Assembly (NCBI RefSeq): GCF_004005495.1
Contig: NZ_RZYA01000009.1
Coordinates: 124,001-188,000 of the forward strand
DNA length: 64,000 nucleotides
Source of the DNA: Streptomyces antnestii
Lineage (GTDB): Bacteria > Actinomycetota > Actinomycetes > Streptomycetales > Streptomycetaceae
Direction: 5' to 3'
Positions 16,506 to 25,779 of this stretch are shown one piece after another. How positions within the stretch are numbered: the stretch's first letter is position 1; every line of letters starts with the position of its first letter. The translations under genes and the position numbers were made by a program. Below the pieces are notes generated by a model that saw only the letters and a program-made list of their open reading frames with translations, made no database searches and was not told the origin of the DNA.

Positions 16506-19500
16506 ATGACGATCCGCACCAACGAGTCCGGCCCCCAGCACCAGGACGACGACGGCAGCCAACCGGTCGACCCCCGCGAGCGGTACCGGGCCACGGCAGG
16601 GATCGGGCAGCTCACCGGTGTTCAAGCGCTGGCCCGGTTGCCGATCGACCAGCACCGGCGCGACCTCGCCGCAGGGCGTGACGTCGCCACGTTCATCTCC
16701 GGATACGAGGGCTCACCGCTGGCCGGTTACGACCTGGAGCTGGGCCGGCTGAGGCCCCTGCTGGAGGCCAACGACGTACGGCACGTGCCCGGGCTGAACG
16801 AGGAGGCCGCGGCTACCGCCGTGCAGGGCAGCCAGCTGGTCAACACCCTCGACGGCGCCACCCGCGACGGCGTCCTGGGCATCTGGTACGGCAAGGCCCC
16901 CGGCGTGGACCGCGCCACCGACGCGCTGCGCCACGGCAACCTCATGGGGGCGCACCCAACGGGCGGAGCACTGCTGCTCGTCGGCGACGACCCGGCCGCG
17001 AAGTCGTCGAGCGTGCCCTGCGCCTCCGAACTCGCGCTGACCGACCTCGCCATCCCGTTCCTCCACCCGGCCGACTCCCAGGAGGTGATCGACCTCGGCC
17101 TGCACGCCGTCGGACTCTCGCGGGCCAGCGGACTGTGGGTGGGCCTGAAGATCGTCACCGCGGTCGCCGACGGGTCCTCACCGGTCGACCTGGGGGCCGA
17201 GCGCCCGGCACCGCTCCTTCCCGAGAACGCCGGCCTCCACCGGCCGACCGCCCATCTCCTCCAGCCCACCCTCGGCTCGCTGGAGCGGGACCTGATGACG
17301 AACCGGCTGCGCCTCGCCCGGGAGTACTGCCGTCTCAACCGGCTCAATCGAATCGAGGTCGGCGGTGACGACGACACCGTCGGGATCGCCGCCTCTGGCC
17401 GCACCTACCGCGAATTGCGTGCAGCGCTCGACCGGTTGGGACTGACCGAGGAGCGCCTCGATCAGGCGGGCATCCGGCTGCTGAAGATCTCGATGCCCTT
17501 TCCCCTCGATCCCGAGACCATCATCGAGTTCGCCGAGGGACTCGACCAGATCATCGTGGTCGAGGAGAAGCGCTCCTTCCTCGAGAGCGCTATGCGCGAC
17601 ATTCTGTACGGCTGCCCCGGCGCGCCGCGGATCTGTGGCAAGGAGGACGGGACGGGGGAGGAACTGATCCCCTCCTACGGTGAACTCGACGCCGACACCC
17701 TGATTCGTCCCCTGGCCCGCGAACTCGGCGTCCACGGCGTCCCGGTGGAGCATCGGCGTCCCGAACGCGCCGCGGGCCGCATCCACCTCCCCCTGGTGAG
17801 CCCGCCCCGGCGCGGCCCGTACTTCTGCTCCGGCTGCCCGCACAACAGCTCCACCAAGGTGCCTGACGACTCTCTGGTCGGAGGCGGTATCGGCTGTCAC
17901 GCTCTGGTTCTGCTCATGGACGAGGAACAGGTGGGCACAGTCACCGGACTCTCGCAGATGGGCGGCGAAGGCCTGCAGTGGATCGGCATGGCGCCGTACA
18001 CGGAACGCGGGCACTACCTCCAGAACCTGGGCGACGGCACCTTCGACCACTCCGGCTCACTGGCCGTCAGGGCCGCCGTCGCGGCCGGCGTCGACCTCAC
18101 CTACAAGTTGCTGTACAACTCCGCCGTCGCGATGACCGGCGGCCAAAGCGCAGTCGGTGGCATGGACCTCCGCCGGCTTGTCGATGTGCTGCGCGCCGAG
18201 AAGGTGGCCCGGATCATCGTCACCACGGACGACGTGCGCCGCACCCGGCGCGCGCGGCTGCCGCGCGACGTGGCCGTGTGGGAACGCTCCCGCATGGCGG
18301 AGGCGCAGCAGACGCTGGCAGAGGTCCCCGGCGTCACGGTGCTGATCCACGACCAGGAGTGCGCCACCGAGAAGCGCCGCAAGTGGAAGCGGGGCTTGCT
18401 GGAGAAGCCTGGCACCCGGGTCTACATCAATGAGCGCCTCTGCGAGGGCTGCGGCGACTGCGGCCGCAAGTCCAACTGTCTGTCCGTCCAGCCGGTCGAG
18501 ACCGAGTTCGGTCGCAAGACGCAGATCCACCAGGCCTCCTGCAACGTCGACTACAGCTGTCTGTCGGGCGATTGCCCGGCGTTCGTGACGGTCACCGGCG
18601 GCACGTCGGCGCAGCACGGCGACAGTGCGGTCCATGACCCGAGGGTGCGCGGCGATGCGGACCTGGCCGACCCCGTTCCCGCTGTCGGGAGCAGCGACTT
18701 CGGCGTCCGGCTCACCGGTGTCGGGGGTACCGGCGTGGTGACGGTCTCCCAGGTGCTGGCCACCGCCGGCCTCCTCGCCGGCTGGACCGCGCGCTCGCTG
18801 GATCAGACCGGCCTGGCCCAGAAGGGAGGCGCGGTCGTCTCCGATGTCCGCTTCTCCCGCACGGGGGTGGGGAGCAGCAACAAGATCGGTGCCGGGGAGT
18901 GCGACCTCTACATCGGCGGCGACATCCTTGTGGCCGCCGACGAGACCCATCTCGCGGCTGCCTCCCCGGATCGTACGGTGGCGGTTCTCAACACCGCACG
19001 GGTGCCGACCGGTCACATGGTCGCCGACGTCCGCAAGCCCTTTCCCGACGTCGCCGGGCTTCGGGAGCAGGTACTGGCGAGCATGCGCCCCGGCGCGCAG
19101 GTGCTGGACGCGAGGGAGGCCGTGCTGCGGCTCCTCGGCGACGACCAGTACCTGAACATCTTCCTGATCGGCATCGGCTTCCAGCTGGGCGGCCTCCCCC
19201 TGCCGGCCGTGGCGATCGAGGAAGCCGTCCGGATCAACGGCGTCGCGGTGGAGGCCAATCTGCACGCGTTCCGCTACGGACGTCTGTGGGTCGAGGACCG
19301 TGACACGGTGACAGCCGCTCTCACAGTGGCCGCGTCGGCTTCGCCCGTGACCACAAGGGAGGACGGGACAGCCGGGACGACGTCACTCGACACGCTCGTG
19401 GCCCGCCGCGTCAGCGAGCTGACGGCTTACCAGAATGCCCGCTACGCCGGCGGTTACGCCGAGATTGTGGGCGCCGTCCGTGAGCGCGAACGAGAGGCCG

Positions 19501-20060
19501 TCCCCGGAACCCACGACCTGGCCGAGGCCGTGGCACAGAATCTGTTCAAGCTGATGGCTTACAAGGACGAGTACGAAGTCGCCCGCCTCGCCCTCGACGA
19601 CGGCGTCGCGGCCGACCTGGAGGAGCGGTTCGGCCCCGGGGCACAAGCTCAGTGGAACCTGCACCCGCCGGTGTTCCGTGCCCTCGGAATGCAGCACAAG
19701 GTCAGCCTCGGGCGCTGGTTCCGTCCTGGCTTCGCCGCGCTCCGCGGCATGCGCCGACTACGCGGAACCGTGTTCGATCCGTTCGGCCGGGCGCATGTGC
19801 GCAGGGTCGAACGGGCGCTGGTCGAGGAATACCGGGAGCAGGTCGACCGCTTGCTCGCAGGCCTCGACCCCGGCAACCACGCGCTCGCTGTCGAGATCGC
19901 CTCCCTGCCCGACGTTGTCCGCGGCTATGAGCAGGTCAAGCTCCGCAACATCGAGACGTATCACGCTCGGCTGCAAGAACTGAGCGAACGCTACGACCGT
20001 GCCGCCGACCTCAAAGAGGCCCGCACTTCCGATCCGGCTGAGACATCCCGTGCTTCCTGA
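16506..20060 (+). CDS. Fused indolepyruvate-type 2-oxoacid:ferredoxin oxidoreductase
   Basis: Thiamine-diphosphate/Fe-S enzyme of 1184 aa in which alpha, beta and gamma parts are fused. Members of this family oxidatively decarboxylate aryl- or branched-chain 2-oxo acids to acyl-CoA, reducing ferredoxin. The N-terminal domain has FISGYEGSPLAGYDLEL. The ThDP site is GDGTFDHSG followed by NSAVAMTGGQ. Cysteine-rich segments are CEGCGDCGRKSNC and SCLSGDCPAF. The gamma domain has LTGVGGTGVVTVSQVLATAG, and the C-terminus is the usual long tail of the fused type. AGGAGG precedes the ATG at 16506. It probably feeds acyl-CoA into the pathway of the CoA-transferase and lyase genes downstream. The substrate is unknown. 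Confidence 0.87.
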   Translation: MTIRTNESGPQHQDDDGSQPVDPRERYRATAGIGQLTGVQALARLPIDQHRRDLAAGRDVATFISGYEGSPLAGYDLELGRLRPLLEANDVRHVPGLNEEAAATAVQGSQLVNTLDGATRDGVLGIWYGKAPGVDRATDALRHGNLMGAHPTGGALLLVGDDPAAKSSSVPCASELALTDLAIPFLHPADSQEVIDLGLHAVGLSRASGLWVGLKIVTAVADGSSPVDLGAERPAPLLPENAGLHRPTAHLLQPTLGSLERDLMTNRLRLAREYCRLNRLNRIEVGGDDDTVGIAASGRTYRELRAALDRLGLTEERLDQAGIRLLKISMPFPLDPETIIEFAEGLDQIIVVEEKRSFLESAMRDILYGCPGAPRICGKEDGTGEELIPSYGELDADTLIRPLARELGVHGVPVEHRRPERAAGRIHLPLVSPPRRGPYFCSGCPHNSSTKVPDDSLVGGGIGCHALVLLMDEEQVGTVTGLSQMGGEGLQWIGMAPYTERGHYLQNLGDGTFDHSGSLAVRAAVAAGVDLTYKLLYNSAVAMTGGQSAVGGMDLRRLVDVLRAEKVARIIVTTDDVRRTRRARLPRDVAVWERSRMAEAQQTLAEVPGVTVLIHDQECATEKRRKWKRGLLEKPGTRVYINERLCEGCGDCGRKSNCLSVQPVETEFGRKTQIHQASCNVDYSCLSGDCPAFVTVTGGTSAQHGDSAVHDPRVRGDADLADPVPAVGSSDFGVRLTGVGGTGVVTVSQVLATAGLLAGWTARSLDQTGLAQKGGAVVSDVRFSRTGVGSSNKIGAGECDLYIGGDILVAADETHLAAASPDRTVAVLNTARVPTGHMVADVRKPFPDVAGLREQVLASMRPGAQVLDAREAVLRLLGDDQYLNIFLIGIGFQLGGLPLPAVAIEEAVRINGVAVEANLHAFRYGRLWVEDRDTVTAALTVAASASPVTTREDGTAGTTSLDTLVARRVSELTAYQNARYAGGYAEIVGAVREREREAVPGTHDLAEAVAQNLFKLMAYKDEYEVARLALDDGVAADLEERFGPGAQAQWNLHPPVFRALGMQHKVSLGRWFRPGFAALRGMRRLRGTVFDPFGRAHVRRVERALVEEYREQVDRLLAGLDPGNHALAVEIASLPDVVRGYEQVKLRNIETYHARLQELSERYDRAADLKEARTSDPAETSRAS

Positions 20061-20114
20061 CCTCGGCAAACTGGATAGCGCGTGGAGTCGCGCCGCTACT
20101 GAGACAGGGGACTC

Positions 20115-20129
20115 GGAACAGATGGCCCA
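20115..20129. promoter_or_regulatory. Candidate operator, second copy of the 15-mer
   Basis: GGAACAGATGGCCCA lies 31 bases before the IclR start codon and matches 16367-16381 exactly. It is probably bound by the same regulator, most simply the IclR protein encoded at 20160. Confidence 0.5.
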
Positions 20130-20159
20130 CTGACGCCGTGCCGGGCTAGGGTCCGATGC

Positions 20160-20843
20160 GTGACGGATCAGGAGACAGCCGGGCCTTCGAGCGTGGTGAC
20201 CGGGGTCGGGGTGCTCGACCGAGCGATGGCGATCCTCGATGCCGTGGAGCGCAAACCCATGGGAGCGAGTGAGCTCGCCCGCCACCTGGGTCTTTCCGTG
20301 CCGACAGCGCACCGGCTCGTCGGCGCCATGGTTCAGCACGGGCTGCTGCGCCGTGACAGCGAGGGGCGCCACCGTCCTGGCACGCGCTTCGACACCTCGG
20401 CGCTCACCGGCGCCGCGCGGCCTGTCCTGGAGCAACTGTGCCGGGAGACCAGTGAGACGGCTCAGCTGTGGATGCGCAGAGGGGATGACCGGATCTGTCT
20501 GCTGACCGTCGACTCGCAGGAGGAGCTGCGGGCGACCGTGCCCGTTTGGACACGGTTGCCCCTGGCCCGCGGAGGGTCGGCCGCTCTGGCGCTACAGGCC
20601 GGTGAAACCGTGGATGCGGGAGGGCAGCCGTGGATGCCCGGGCGCTGGTACGAGAGCCTCGCGCACCGCATTCCGGGGCTCGGCTCGGTGAGCGCGCCGG
20701 TGTTCCATCACGGCGCGCTGGTTGCGGCGGTGTGTCTCGCCGCGCCCCTCGCTCGTGTGGGCGATGACGGGCCCGGAGCGATCTACGGCGACAAGGTCGT
20801 CGAAGCCGCCACGCGTATCGAGAGGGTGCTGGACGCGGAATGA
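20160..20843 (+). CDS. IclR-family transcriptional regulator (short)
   Basis: Regulator of 227 aa. The winged HTH contains ASELARHLGLSVPTAHRLVG (about residues 36-55), and an IclR effector domain follows that is shorter than usual. The start is GTG at 20160. No convincing ribosome site precedes it, while TAGGGT (20147-20152) lies at -10 spacing, so the message may be leaderless. It sits between the ferredoxin oxidoreductase and CoA-transferase genes, and a 15-base motif upstream is shared with the oxidoreductase gene. It is the likely local regulator of this island. Confidence 0.88.
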   Translation: MTDQETAGPSSVVTGVGVLDRAMAILDAVERKPMGASELARHLGLSVPTAHRLVGAMVQHGLLRRDSEGRHRPGTRFDTSALTGAARPVLEQLCRETSETAQLWMRRGDDRICLLTVDSQEELRATVPVWTRLPLARGGSAALALQAGETVDAGGQPWMPGRWYESLAHRIPGLGSVSAPVFHHGALVAAVCLAAPLARVGDDGPGAIYGDKVVEAATRIERVLDAE

Positions 20844-21074
20844 CCGGCAGACCTTGCGCGGGGTGTTGGCGTACCCGTCCATTCCCGTGTCGATGACAGC
20901 GGCCTGACCACATCTCATGGGTCTGGCCGGTGTTCCGTGGCCCTGTTCCCCATGACGGCTTTTGACCGCCGCCTGGCCGGCATTCCGAAGCGGGCAGCTC
21001 GACAGCGGGGAGTGCGGAAAGTTCCGCCCCACCCCTTGTCGGACGCGCTTCCCGCTTTTACGGTCGACACGTTC

Positions 21075-21114
21075 GTTCTCGTTTACTGAGTGTCAATGCT
21101 CAATATATGAGAAC
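21075..21114. promoter_or_regulatory. Candidate operator/promoter of the CoA-transferase operon
   Basis: Nested inverted repeats occur in an unusually A/T-rich stretch: GTTCTC (21075-21080) with GAGAAC (21109-21114), and inside them TGAG (21087-21090) with CTCA (21099-21102). They lie just upstream of the preferred start codon. Confidence 0.4.
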
Positions 21115-21136
21115 CATCACGCGAAGGGACGCCAGA

Positions 21137-22426
21137 GTGACAGCCCCATCCACTGTCGGCACGAGTACCCGCGCACCGGTCACGCCCGTCCCCCCGCACT
21201 CCGCAGGAGACCGTCCGCTGCCGCTGGAGGGAATCCGCGTACTCGAACTGGGCAACTTCATCGCCGCGCCGTTCGCAACGCGCGTTCTCGCCGACTTCGG
21301 AGCCGAGGTGATCAAAATCGAGCGACCGGACACGGGCGACGAGCTGCGCGGCTGGCGTCGGAGCCGGGGGACGACCTCGATGATGTTCCGCACGATCGCC
21401 CGGAACAAGCACTCCGTCACCCTCGACCTGCGCGTGGACGAAGGCCGCGACATTGCCCTGGCACTTGCGGCGCAGTGCGATGTCGTCGTGGAGAACTTCC
21501 GCCCGGGAACCCTGGAGCGCTGGGGCCTGGGCCCGGATGTCCTCACCAAGGCCGCCCCGGACCTCGTCATCGTCCGGATCTCCGGATACGGCCAGACCGG
21601 CCCGTACCGCGACCGTGCCGGATTCGGTGGCGTGGCCGAGGCGTTCGGCGGCCTGCGGCACGTCACCGGATACCCGGACCGCGAGCCGGTGCGCCCGGCG
21701 GCTCCCGTGGGCGACTCCCTCGCCGGGCTGTACGGCGCGATCAGCGCGCTGATGCTGCTGCTCGGCAAGGCCCGCGGCAAGGCCCACTCCGGGCCGCGGG
21801 TCGCAGATGTCGCCTTGTACGAGTCGGTGTTCATGACGATGGAGTCGCTGATCGCCGACTACGACGCGTATGGCACCGTGCGCGAGCGCACCGCAGGAAA
21901 CCTGCCCGGTGTGGTCCCCAGCGGCAGCTACCCGACAGCCGACGGCCAGGCCGTGATGATCGGCGGAAACTCCAGCGGTGTCTTCTCCCGGCTGATGACT
22001 GCCGTCGGACGGCCTGACCTGGGCGAGGAGCCCAGCCTGGCCGACGGGAACGCCCGCGCCGAGCGCGAGCCCGAACTCAACGGCATCATCCGCGAATGGA
22101 CCGGCCGGCACACGGCAGCCGAGGCAGTGGCCGAGCTGAGTGAGGCGGGTGTGCCCGCCGGACCGGTGTACGACGCCCAGGCCATCACCCACGACGCGCA
22201 CTACCGGGCCCGCGGCATGCTCGTGCCGATGAAGGTCGCCGTCGAGGACGGACAGGAGGCGGAGGAGATCCGACTGCCCGGCGTCGTACCGAGGATCGAA
22301 GGAGCCCCCGGTCAACTCCGCTGGGCCGGCCCCGACCTGGGCGAACACACCGACGACATCCTCGGCACGGTGCTTGGGCTCGATGCCCAGCGCCTTGCCG
22401 GACTGCGCGATCGGAAGGTGATCTGA
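21137..22426 (+). CDS. Family III (CaiB/BaiF) CoA-transferase
   Basis: CoA-transferase of about 429 aa, moving CoA between acyl-CoA and a carboxylic acid. The N-terminal signature is LEGIRVLELGNFIAAPFATR, with ADFGAEVIKIERP after it. The catalytic Asp is in APVGDSLAGLYGA. The preferred start is GTG at 21137 because GAAGGGA precedes it; the in-frame ATG at 21107 has no ribosome site. It is followed one base later by the HMG-CoA-lyase-like gene. That pairing suggests it activates a 3-hydroxy acid (HMG, citramalate or similar) for the lyase. The acid is not known. Confidence 0.88.
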   Translation: MTAPSTVGTSTRAPVTPVPPHSAGDRPLPLEGIRVLELGNFIAAPFATRVLADFGAEVIKIERPDTGDELRGWRRSRGTTSMMFRTIARNKHSVTLDLRVDEGRDIALALAAQCDVVVENFRPGTLERWGLGPDVLTKAAPDLVIVRISGYGQTGPYRDRAGFGGVAEAFGGLRHVTGYPDREPVRPAAPVGDSLAGLYGAISALMLLLGKARGKAHSGPRVADVALYESVFMTMESLIADYDAYGTVRERTAGNLPGVVPSGSYPTADGQAVMIGGNSSGVFSRLMTAVGRPDLGEEPSLADGNARAEREPELNGIIREWTGRHTAAEAVAELSEAGVPAGPVYDAQAITHDAHYRARGMLVPMKVAVEDGQEAEEIRLPGVVPRIEGAPGQLRWAGPDLGEHTDDILGTVLGLDAQRLAGLRDRKVI

Positions 22427-22427
22427 C

Positions 22428-23306
22428 ATGACCGCCCCGGTACAGATCACCGATGTCTTCCTGCGAGACGGGCTGCAGGACGAGCCGGTCTTCGTCCCTG
22501 TACATGACCGGCTTTCCATCGCCGAGGCCCTGACCGCTGCCGGTGTGCGGTCGCTGGAGGTCGCCTCCGTCGTCAACCCAGCCCGGGTGCCGCAGATGGC
22601 GGGCGCTGACGAACTCATCGCCGCACTGCCCCCCGGCGGCCCCGCCCGCCACAGCGTTCTGGCGCTCAACGGGCGCGGCGTCGAACGAGCCGTGGCCGCC
22701 GGCGCCCGCGAGATCAACGTGGCGGTCTCGGCCGGCCAGAGCCACAGCCGTGCCAACGCCGGACGCACCACCGAGCAGGCCCTGGACGAGCTGGCCGCCG
22801 CGATCGGCAAGGCAGCCGCCGACCACCCGGAGATCACCTTTTACGGGGCCGTCTCGACAGCCTTCAACTGCCCCTTCGACGGCGAGATCCGGCCCGACCG
22901 ACTCGGTGCGATCGTAGGCCGGTTCACCGAGATGCGCGTCGCCCGGATCGGCCTCGCCGACACCCTCGGCACCGCGCCGACCACCCAGGTCGTCCGCGCG
23001 CTGAAGGCGGTCCGGTCCGCCTTCCCCGACGCGGTGCTGAGCCTGCATCTGCACAACGCGCTGGGACAGGCCCTCGCCACGGTCGATGCCGCGCTCGAAC
23101 TCGGCGTCACCCACTTCGACTCCGCCGTCGGCGGCTACGGAGGCTGCCCCTTTGCCCCTGGCGCGCACGGCAACCTCGACACCCGCGAGCTCGTCGCCCA
23201 CCTGCATGCGAGCGGCGTCATCACCGGGATCGACGAGGGAACCCTGGCCGAGGCGTTCGCACTGGTCCGCGCCCGCCTGGCCCGCGCAGAACCGGTCACC
23301 TCCTGA
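22428..23306 (+). CDS. Hydroxymethylglutaryl-CoA lyase family enzyme
   Basis: TIM-barrel aldolase/lyase of 292 aa from the HMGL-like family. Visible are the metal/acid motif FLRDGLQDE, GAVSTAFNCPF, the metal-binding pair HLHNALG, and the Cys loop GGCPFAPGAHGN near residue 245. The start ATG follows the CoA-transferase stop by one base. Family members cleave HMG-CoA to acetyl-CoA and acetoacetate, or related 3-hydroxy-3-methyl acyl-CoAs. Together with the CoA-transferase and transporter it suggests uptake, activation and cleavage of a branched hydroxy diacid. Confidence 0.87.
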   Translation: MTAPVQITDVFLRDGLQDEPVFVPVHDRLSIAEALTAAGVRSLEVASVVNPARVPQMAGADELIAALPPGGPARHSVLALNGRGVERAVAAGAREINVAVSAGQSHSRANAGRTTEQALDELAAAIGKAAADHPEITFYGAVSTAFNCPFDGEIRPDRLGAIVGRFTEMRVARIGLADTLGTAPTTQVVRALKAVRSAFPDAVLSLHLHNALGQALATVDAALELGVTHFDSAVGGYGGCPFAPGAHGNLDTRELVAHLHASGVITGIDEGTLAEAFALVRARLARAEPVTS

Positions 23307-23483
23307 GCCGCAGCGCATACCCATCTGCAACGTGCATTCCATCGCCCGCAGTTGTCGCGCAGTGGGCACGGCCCGTCGTGTCCGCGCGCCTCATCCCGTA
23401 CCCCTCTCCCGGTTTCTCCGCAACCCGGTCAGACCGCGCCACCGCACTCCCGCCCAACAGCCGAGCAAAGGAGCTCAGACGCC

Positions 23484-24887
23484 ATGTCCGCATACGCAGT
23501 TCCCCCCACCGAGGTCGCGGCACGACTGGATCGGCTGCCCGTCTCCCGCTGGCATCTGAAGGTCACCGCACTCATCGGAATCGCCACCTTCTTCGACATC
23601 TACGAACTGCTCATGAGCGGCGTACTCGGCAGTGTCCTCAGCGAGGAGTGGGATCTGGGCCGTACCACCAAGGCCCTGCTGATCGGGGCGCCGTACTACG
23701 GCATGGTCCTCGGAGCGATAGGCCTCGGCGCGATCGCGGACCGGTACGGACGCCGCCGCATGCTCATGGTGAACCTCGCCGGCTACGCACTGCTCTCCCT
23801 GGCCGCCGCATTCGCCACGGACGTCTCGACGCTGATCGTGCTCCGCATGGCCGCAGGGATCTTCATGGGAGCCGAACTCCCCCTCGTCGACACCTACATG
23901 AGTGAACTGATGCCACGAGCCAGCCGCGGCCGCCTCACCGCGATCGCCTACACCATCGGCTTCTGCGGCGCACCCGTGACCGGGCTGCTCGGCGGCCTGC
24001 TGGTGGCCAAGACGCACGTGCTGATCGACGGATGGCGCTGGTTGCTCGTCTTCGGCGCGGTGGGCGCCCTGACCACCTGGATCCTCCGCCTGGGACTGCC
24101 GGAGTCGCCTCGCTGGCTGGCGGCCCAGGGCCGGCACGCCGAGGCGGAAAGCATCACCCGGGACATCGAGCAGACAGTGCAGCGCCAGCACGGCAAGCCG
24201 CTGCCCGACCCCGGGGCCGACGCCCCTCGCGGCCCCCAGCGCCCCGTCGCACTGCGCGACATGTTCCGTGGGACGCTTCGCAACCGGACGATCATGCTGT
24301 GGATCTTCCACCCCCTGCAGACCCTCGGCTACTACGGATTCGCCTCCCTGGTGCCCCTGATCCTCGTCAGCAAAGGCTTCAGCGTCACCGAATCCCTCTG
24401 GTACACGACTCTCGTCTACCTCGGGTACCCCGCCGGCTCCGCCCTCTCCCTGCTCGTGGTGGAACGCTTCGAGCGCAAGTACCTCATCATCACGACACTG
24501 GCAACGGCGACCCTGCTCGGCTTCGTCTTCGGCACGGCAACCACACCCTGGCTGATCGCGACGTCCGGCGTCGGCATTTCACTGGTCAACAACGTCTTCT
24601 CCAACGCCTACCACGTCTACCAGGCTGAACTGTTCCCCACGTCGATCCGCAGCCGCGCCATCGGTATCCCCTACAGCCTCTCCCGCGTCACGTCCGCTCT
24701 CCTGCCCTTCGGCGCTCTCGCCCTGCTGGACAGCTTCGGCGCACTGGGGATCTTCACCGGGTCAGGCATCGCCATGGCTGTCGTCTGTATCACCGTCGCC
24801 ACGCTCGGCCCCAAGACCACAGGCCGCAGCCTCGAGAACGTCGAGGACACGGCAGACGCCCCCGTGCCCGCCCCTGTCAAGACCTGA
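23484..24887 (+). CDS. MFS transporter, sugar/aromatic acid symporter type
   Basis: Membrane transporter of 467 aa with twelve predicted transmembrane helices. MFS signatures include GAIADRYGRRRML (loop 2-3) and GLPESPRWLAAQGRHAEAE before the central loop. AAAGGAG precedes the ATG at 23484; the upstream frame is rejected. It lies 177 bp after the lyase gene in the same direction and probably imports the organic acid used by this island. The C-terminus is short and polar. Confidence 0.88.
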   Translation: MSAYAVPPTEVAARLDRLPVSRWHLKVTALIGIATFFDIYELLMSGVLGSVLSEEWDLGRTTKALLIGAPYYGMVLGAIGLGAIADRYGRRRMLMVNLAGYALLSLAAAFATDVSTLIVLRMAAGIFMGAELPLVDTYMSELMPRASRGRLTAIAYTIGFCGAPVTGLLGGLLVAKTHVLIDGWRWLLVFGAVGALTTWILRLGLPESPRWLAAQGRHAEAESITRDIEQTVQRQHGKPLPDPGADAPRGPQRPVALRDMFRGTLRNRTIMLWIFHPLQTLGYYGFASLVPLILVSKGFSVTESLWYTTLVYLGYPAGSALSLLVVERFERKYLIITTLATATLLGFVFGTATTPWLIATSGVGISLVNNVFSNAYHVYQAELFPTSIRSRAIGIPYSLSRVTSALLPFGALALLDSFGALGIFTGSGIAMAVVCITVATLGPKTTGRSLENVEDTADAPVPAPVKT

Positions 24888-24914
24888 ACAACTGCCCACC
24901 TCACGCCGCTCAGT

Positions 24915-24942
24915 ACCCGGATGTGCACCAGCGCATCCGGGT
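24915..24942 (+). terminator. Hairpin terminator after the MFS gene
   Basis: A 12-bp stem (24915-24926 with 24931-24942, one G-T wobble) with an ACCA loop lies 28 bases after the transporter stop and closes the CoA-transferase/lyase/transporter unit. Confidence 0.75.
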
Positions 24943-25074
24943 TGCCGGCGTTTGACGTGGTCGATCCGCATGCTGCATCCGATGCCGCTGAAACACGGTA
25001 GGCCAGTGGCGCAGTCGACAGCCTGCTCGGCGGCCGAACGAGAACCCCCTTCCTCACCGATATCGAGAGTCCGT

Positions 25075-25587
25075 ATGGTCACTATCGACAGTCTGGACGT
25101 GTCCATCCTTCGAGAGCTCCTTGCTCGGCCCCGAGCTGGGATGCGCGAGTTCGCTCGCACACTCGGCATCGCCCGCGGGACGGTGCACACGCGGATGAGT
25201 CGCCTGGAGCGGCTCGGCGTGATCACCGACTATGCGCCGCGCATCTCACCGGCGCAGCTCGGCTTTCCGGTCCTGGCATTCGTCCATCTCCACCTGGCCC
25301 AGGGCCGGCTCACACGAGTGACGCGAGCGTTGGTGCTGGTTGATGAGGTGCTGGAGGCGCACTCAACGGCCGGCGAAGGTGATGTGCTGTGCCGTGTTGC
25401 CGCCAGGGACACGGAGCACCTCGAGGAGATCATCCAGCGCTTCCTGCAACTGCCTGGGGTGGTGCGTTGCCGTACCGAGATCGCACTCAGCGAGCGGTTG
25501 CCAAGCCGAATAGCATCGCTCCTGTCCCTGGTCGCTCAAGAGCTTGGGACGAACGAGACGAAGACATCCGCACCCGCGGCGGATTGA
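25075..25587 (+). CDS. Lrp/AsnC-family transcriptional regulator
   Basis: Regulator of 170 aa. The N-terminal HTH (about residues 1-50) begins with DSLDVSILRELLARP and has FARTLGIARGTVHTRMSRLE. An AsnC-type ligand domain follows. The ATG at 25075 was chosen because the protein family starts there; a longer frame back to 24952 lacks a ribosome site and crosses the spacer after the terminator. The terminal region is slightly extended. It may regulate the adjacent MFS island or a distant target; nothing in the sequence decides this. Confidence 0.86.
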   Translation: MVTIDSLDVSILRELLARPRAGMREFARTLGIARGTVHTRMSRLERLGVITDYAPRISPAQLGFPVLAFVHLHLAQGRLTRVTRALVLVDEVLEAHSTAGEGDVLCRVAARDTEHLEEIIQRFLQLPGVVRCRTEIALSERLPSRIASLLSLVAQELGTNETKTSAPAAD

Positions 25588-25699
25588 CCGCAGGTGGGAG
25601 TTCGCCGGGGTTGGCGGAGCAGCGGCCACACGGCCCGACTCACCATCCGCAAAGCCGGTGATGCCCTGGCCGCCCAGTTGGTTGGTTCTGCGACCTGTT

Positions 25700-25726
25700 G
25701 TATCTGCGACTGGGTGCCGCAGATAC
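25700..25726. terminator. Candidate bidirectional terminator
   Basis: A 9-bp stem (25700-25708 with 25718-25726) lies in the 192-bp spacer between the convergent lrp-type and amidase genes. Nothing else is recognisable in the spacer. Confidence 0.55.
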
Positions 25727-25779
25727 TGGCCGCCGCCGTACACGTACAGGGTTCTCGGCAGATCACGGACAGTGATACA

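Noticed and set aside
23307..23483. Possible small gene between the lyase and MFS genes
   Set aside because: Open frames here run on from shadows and have no start signal; only the MFS ribosome site is supported.
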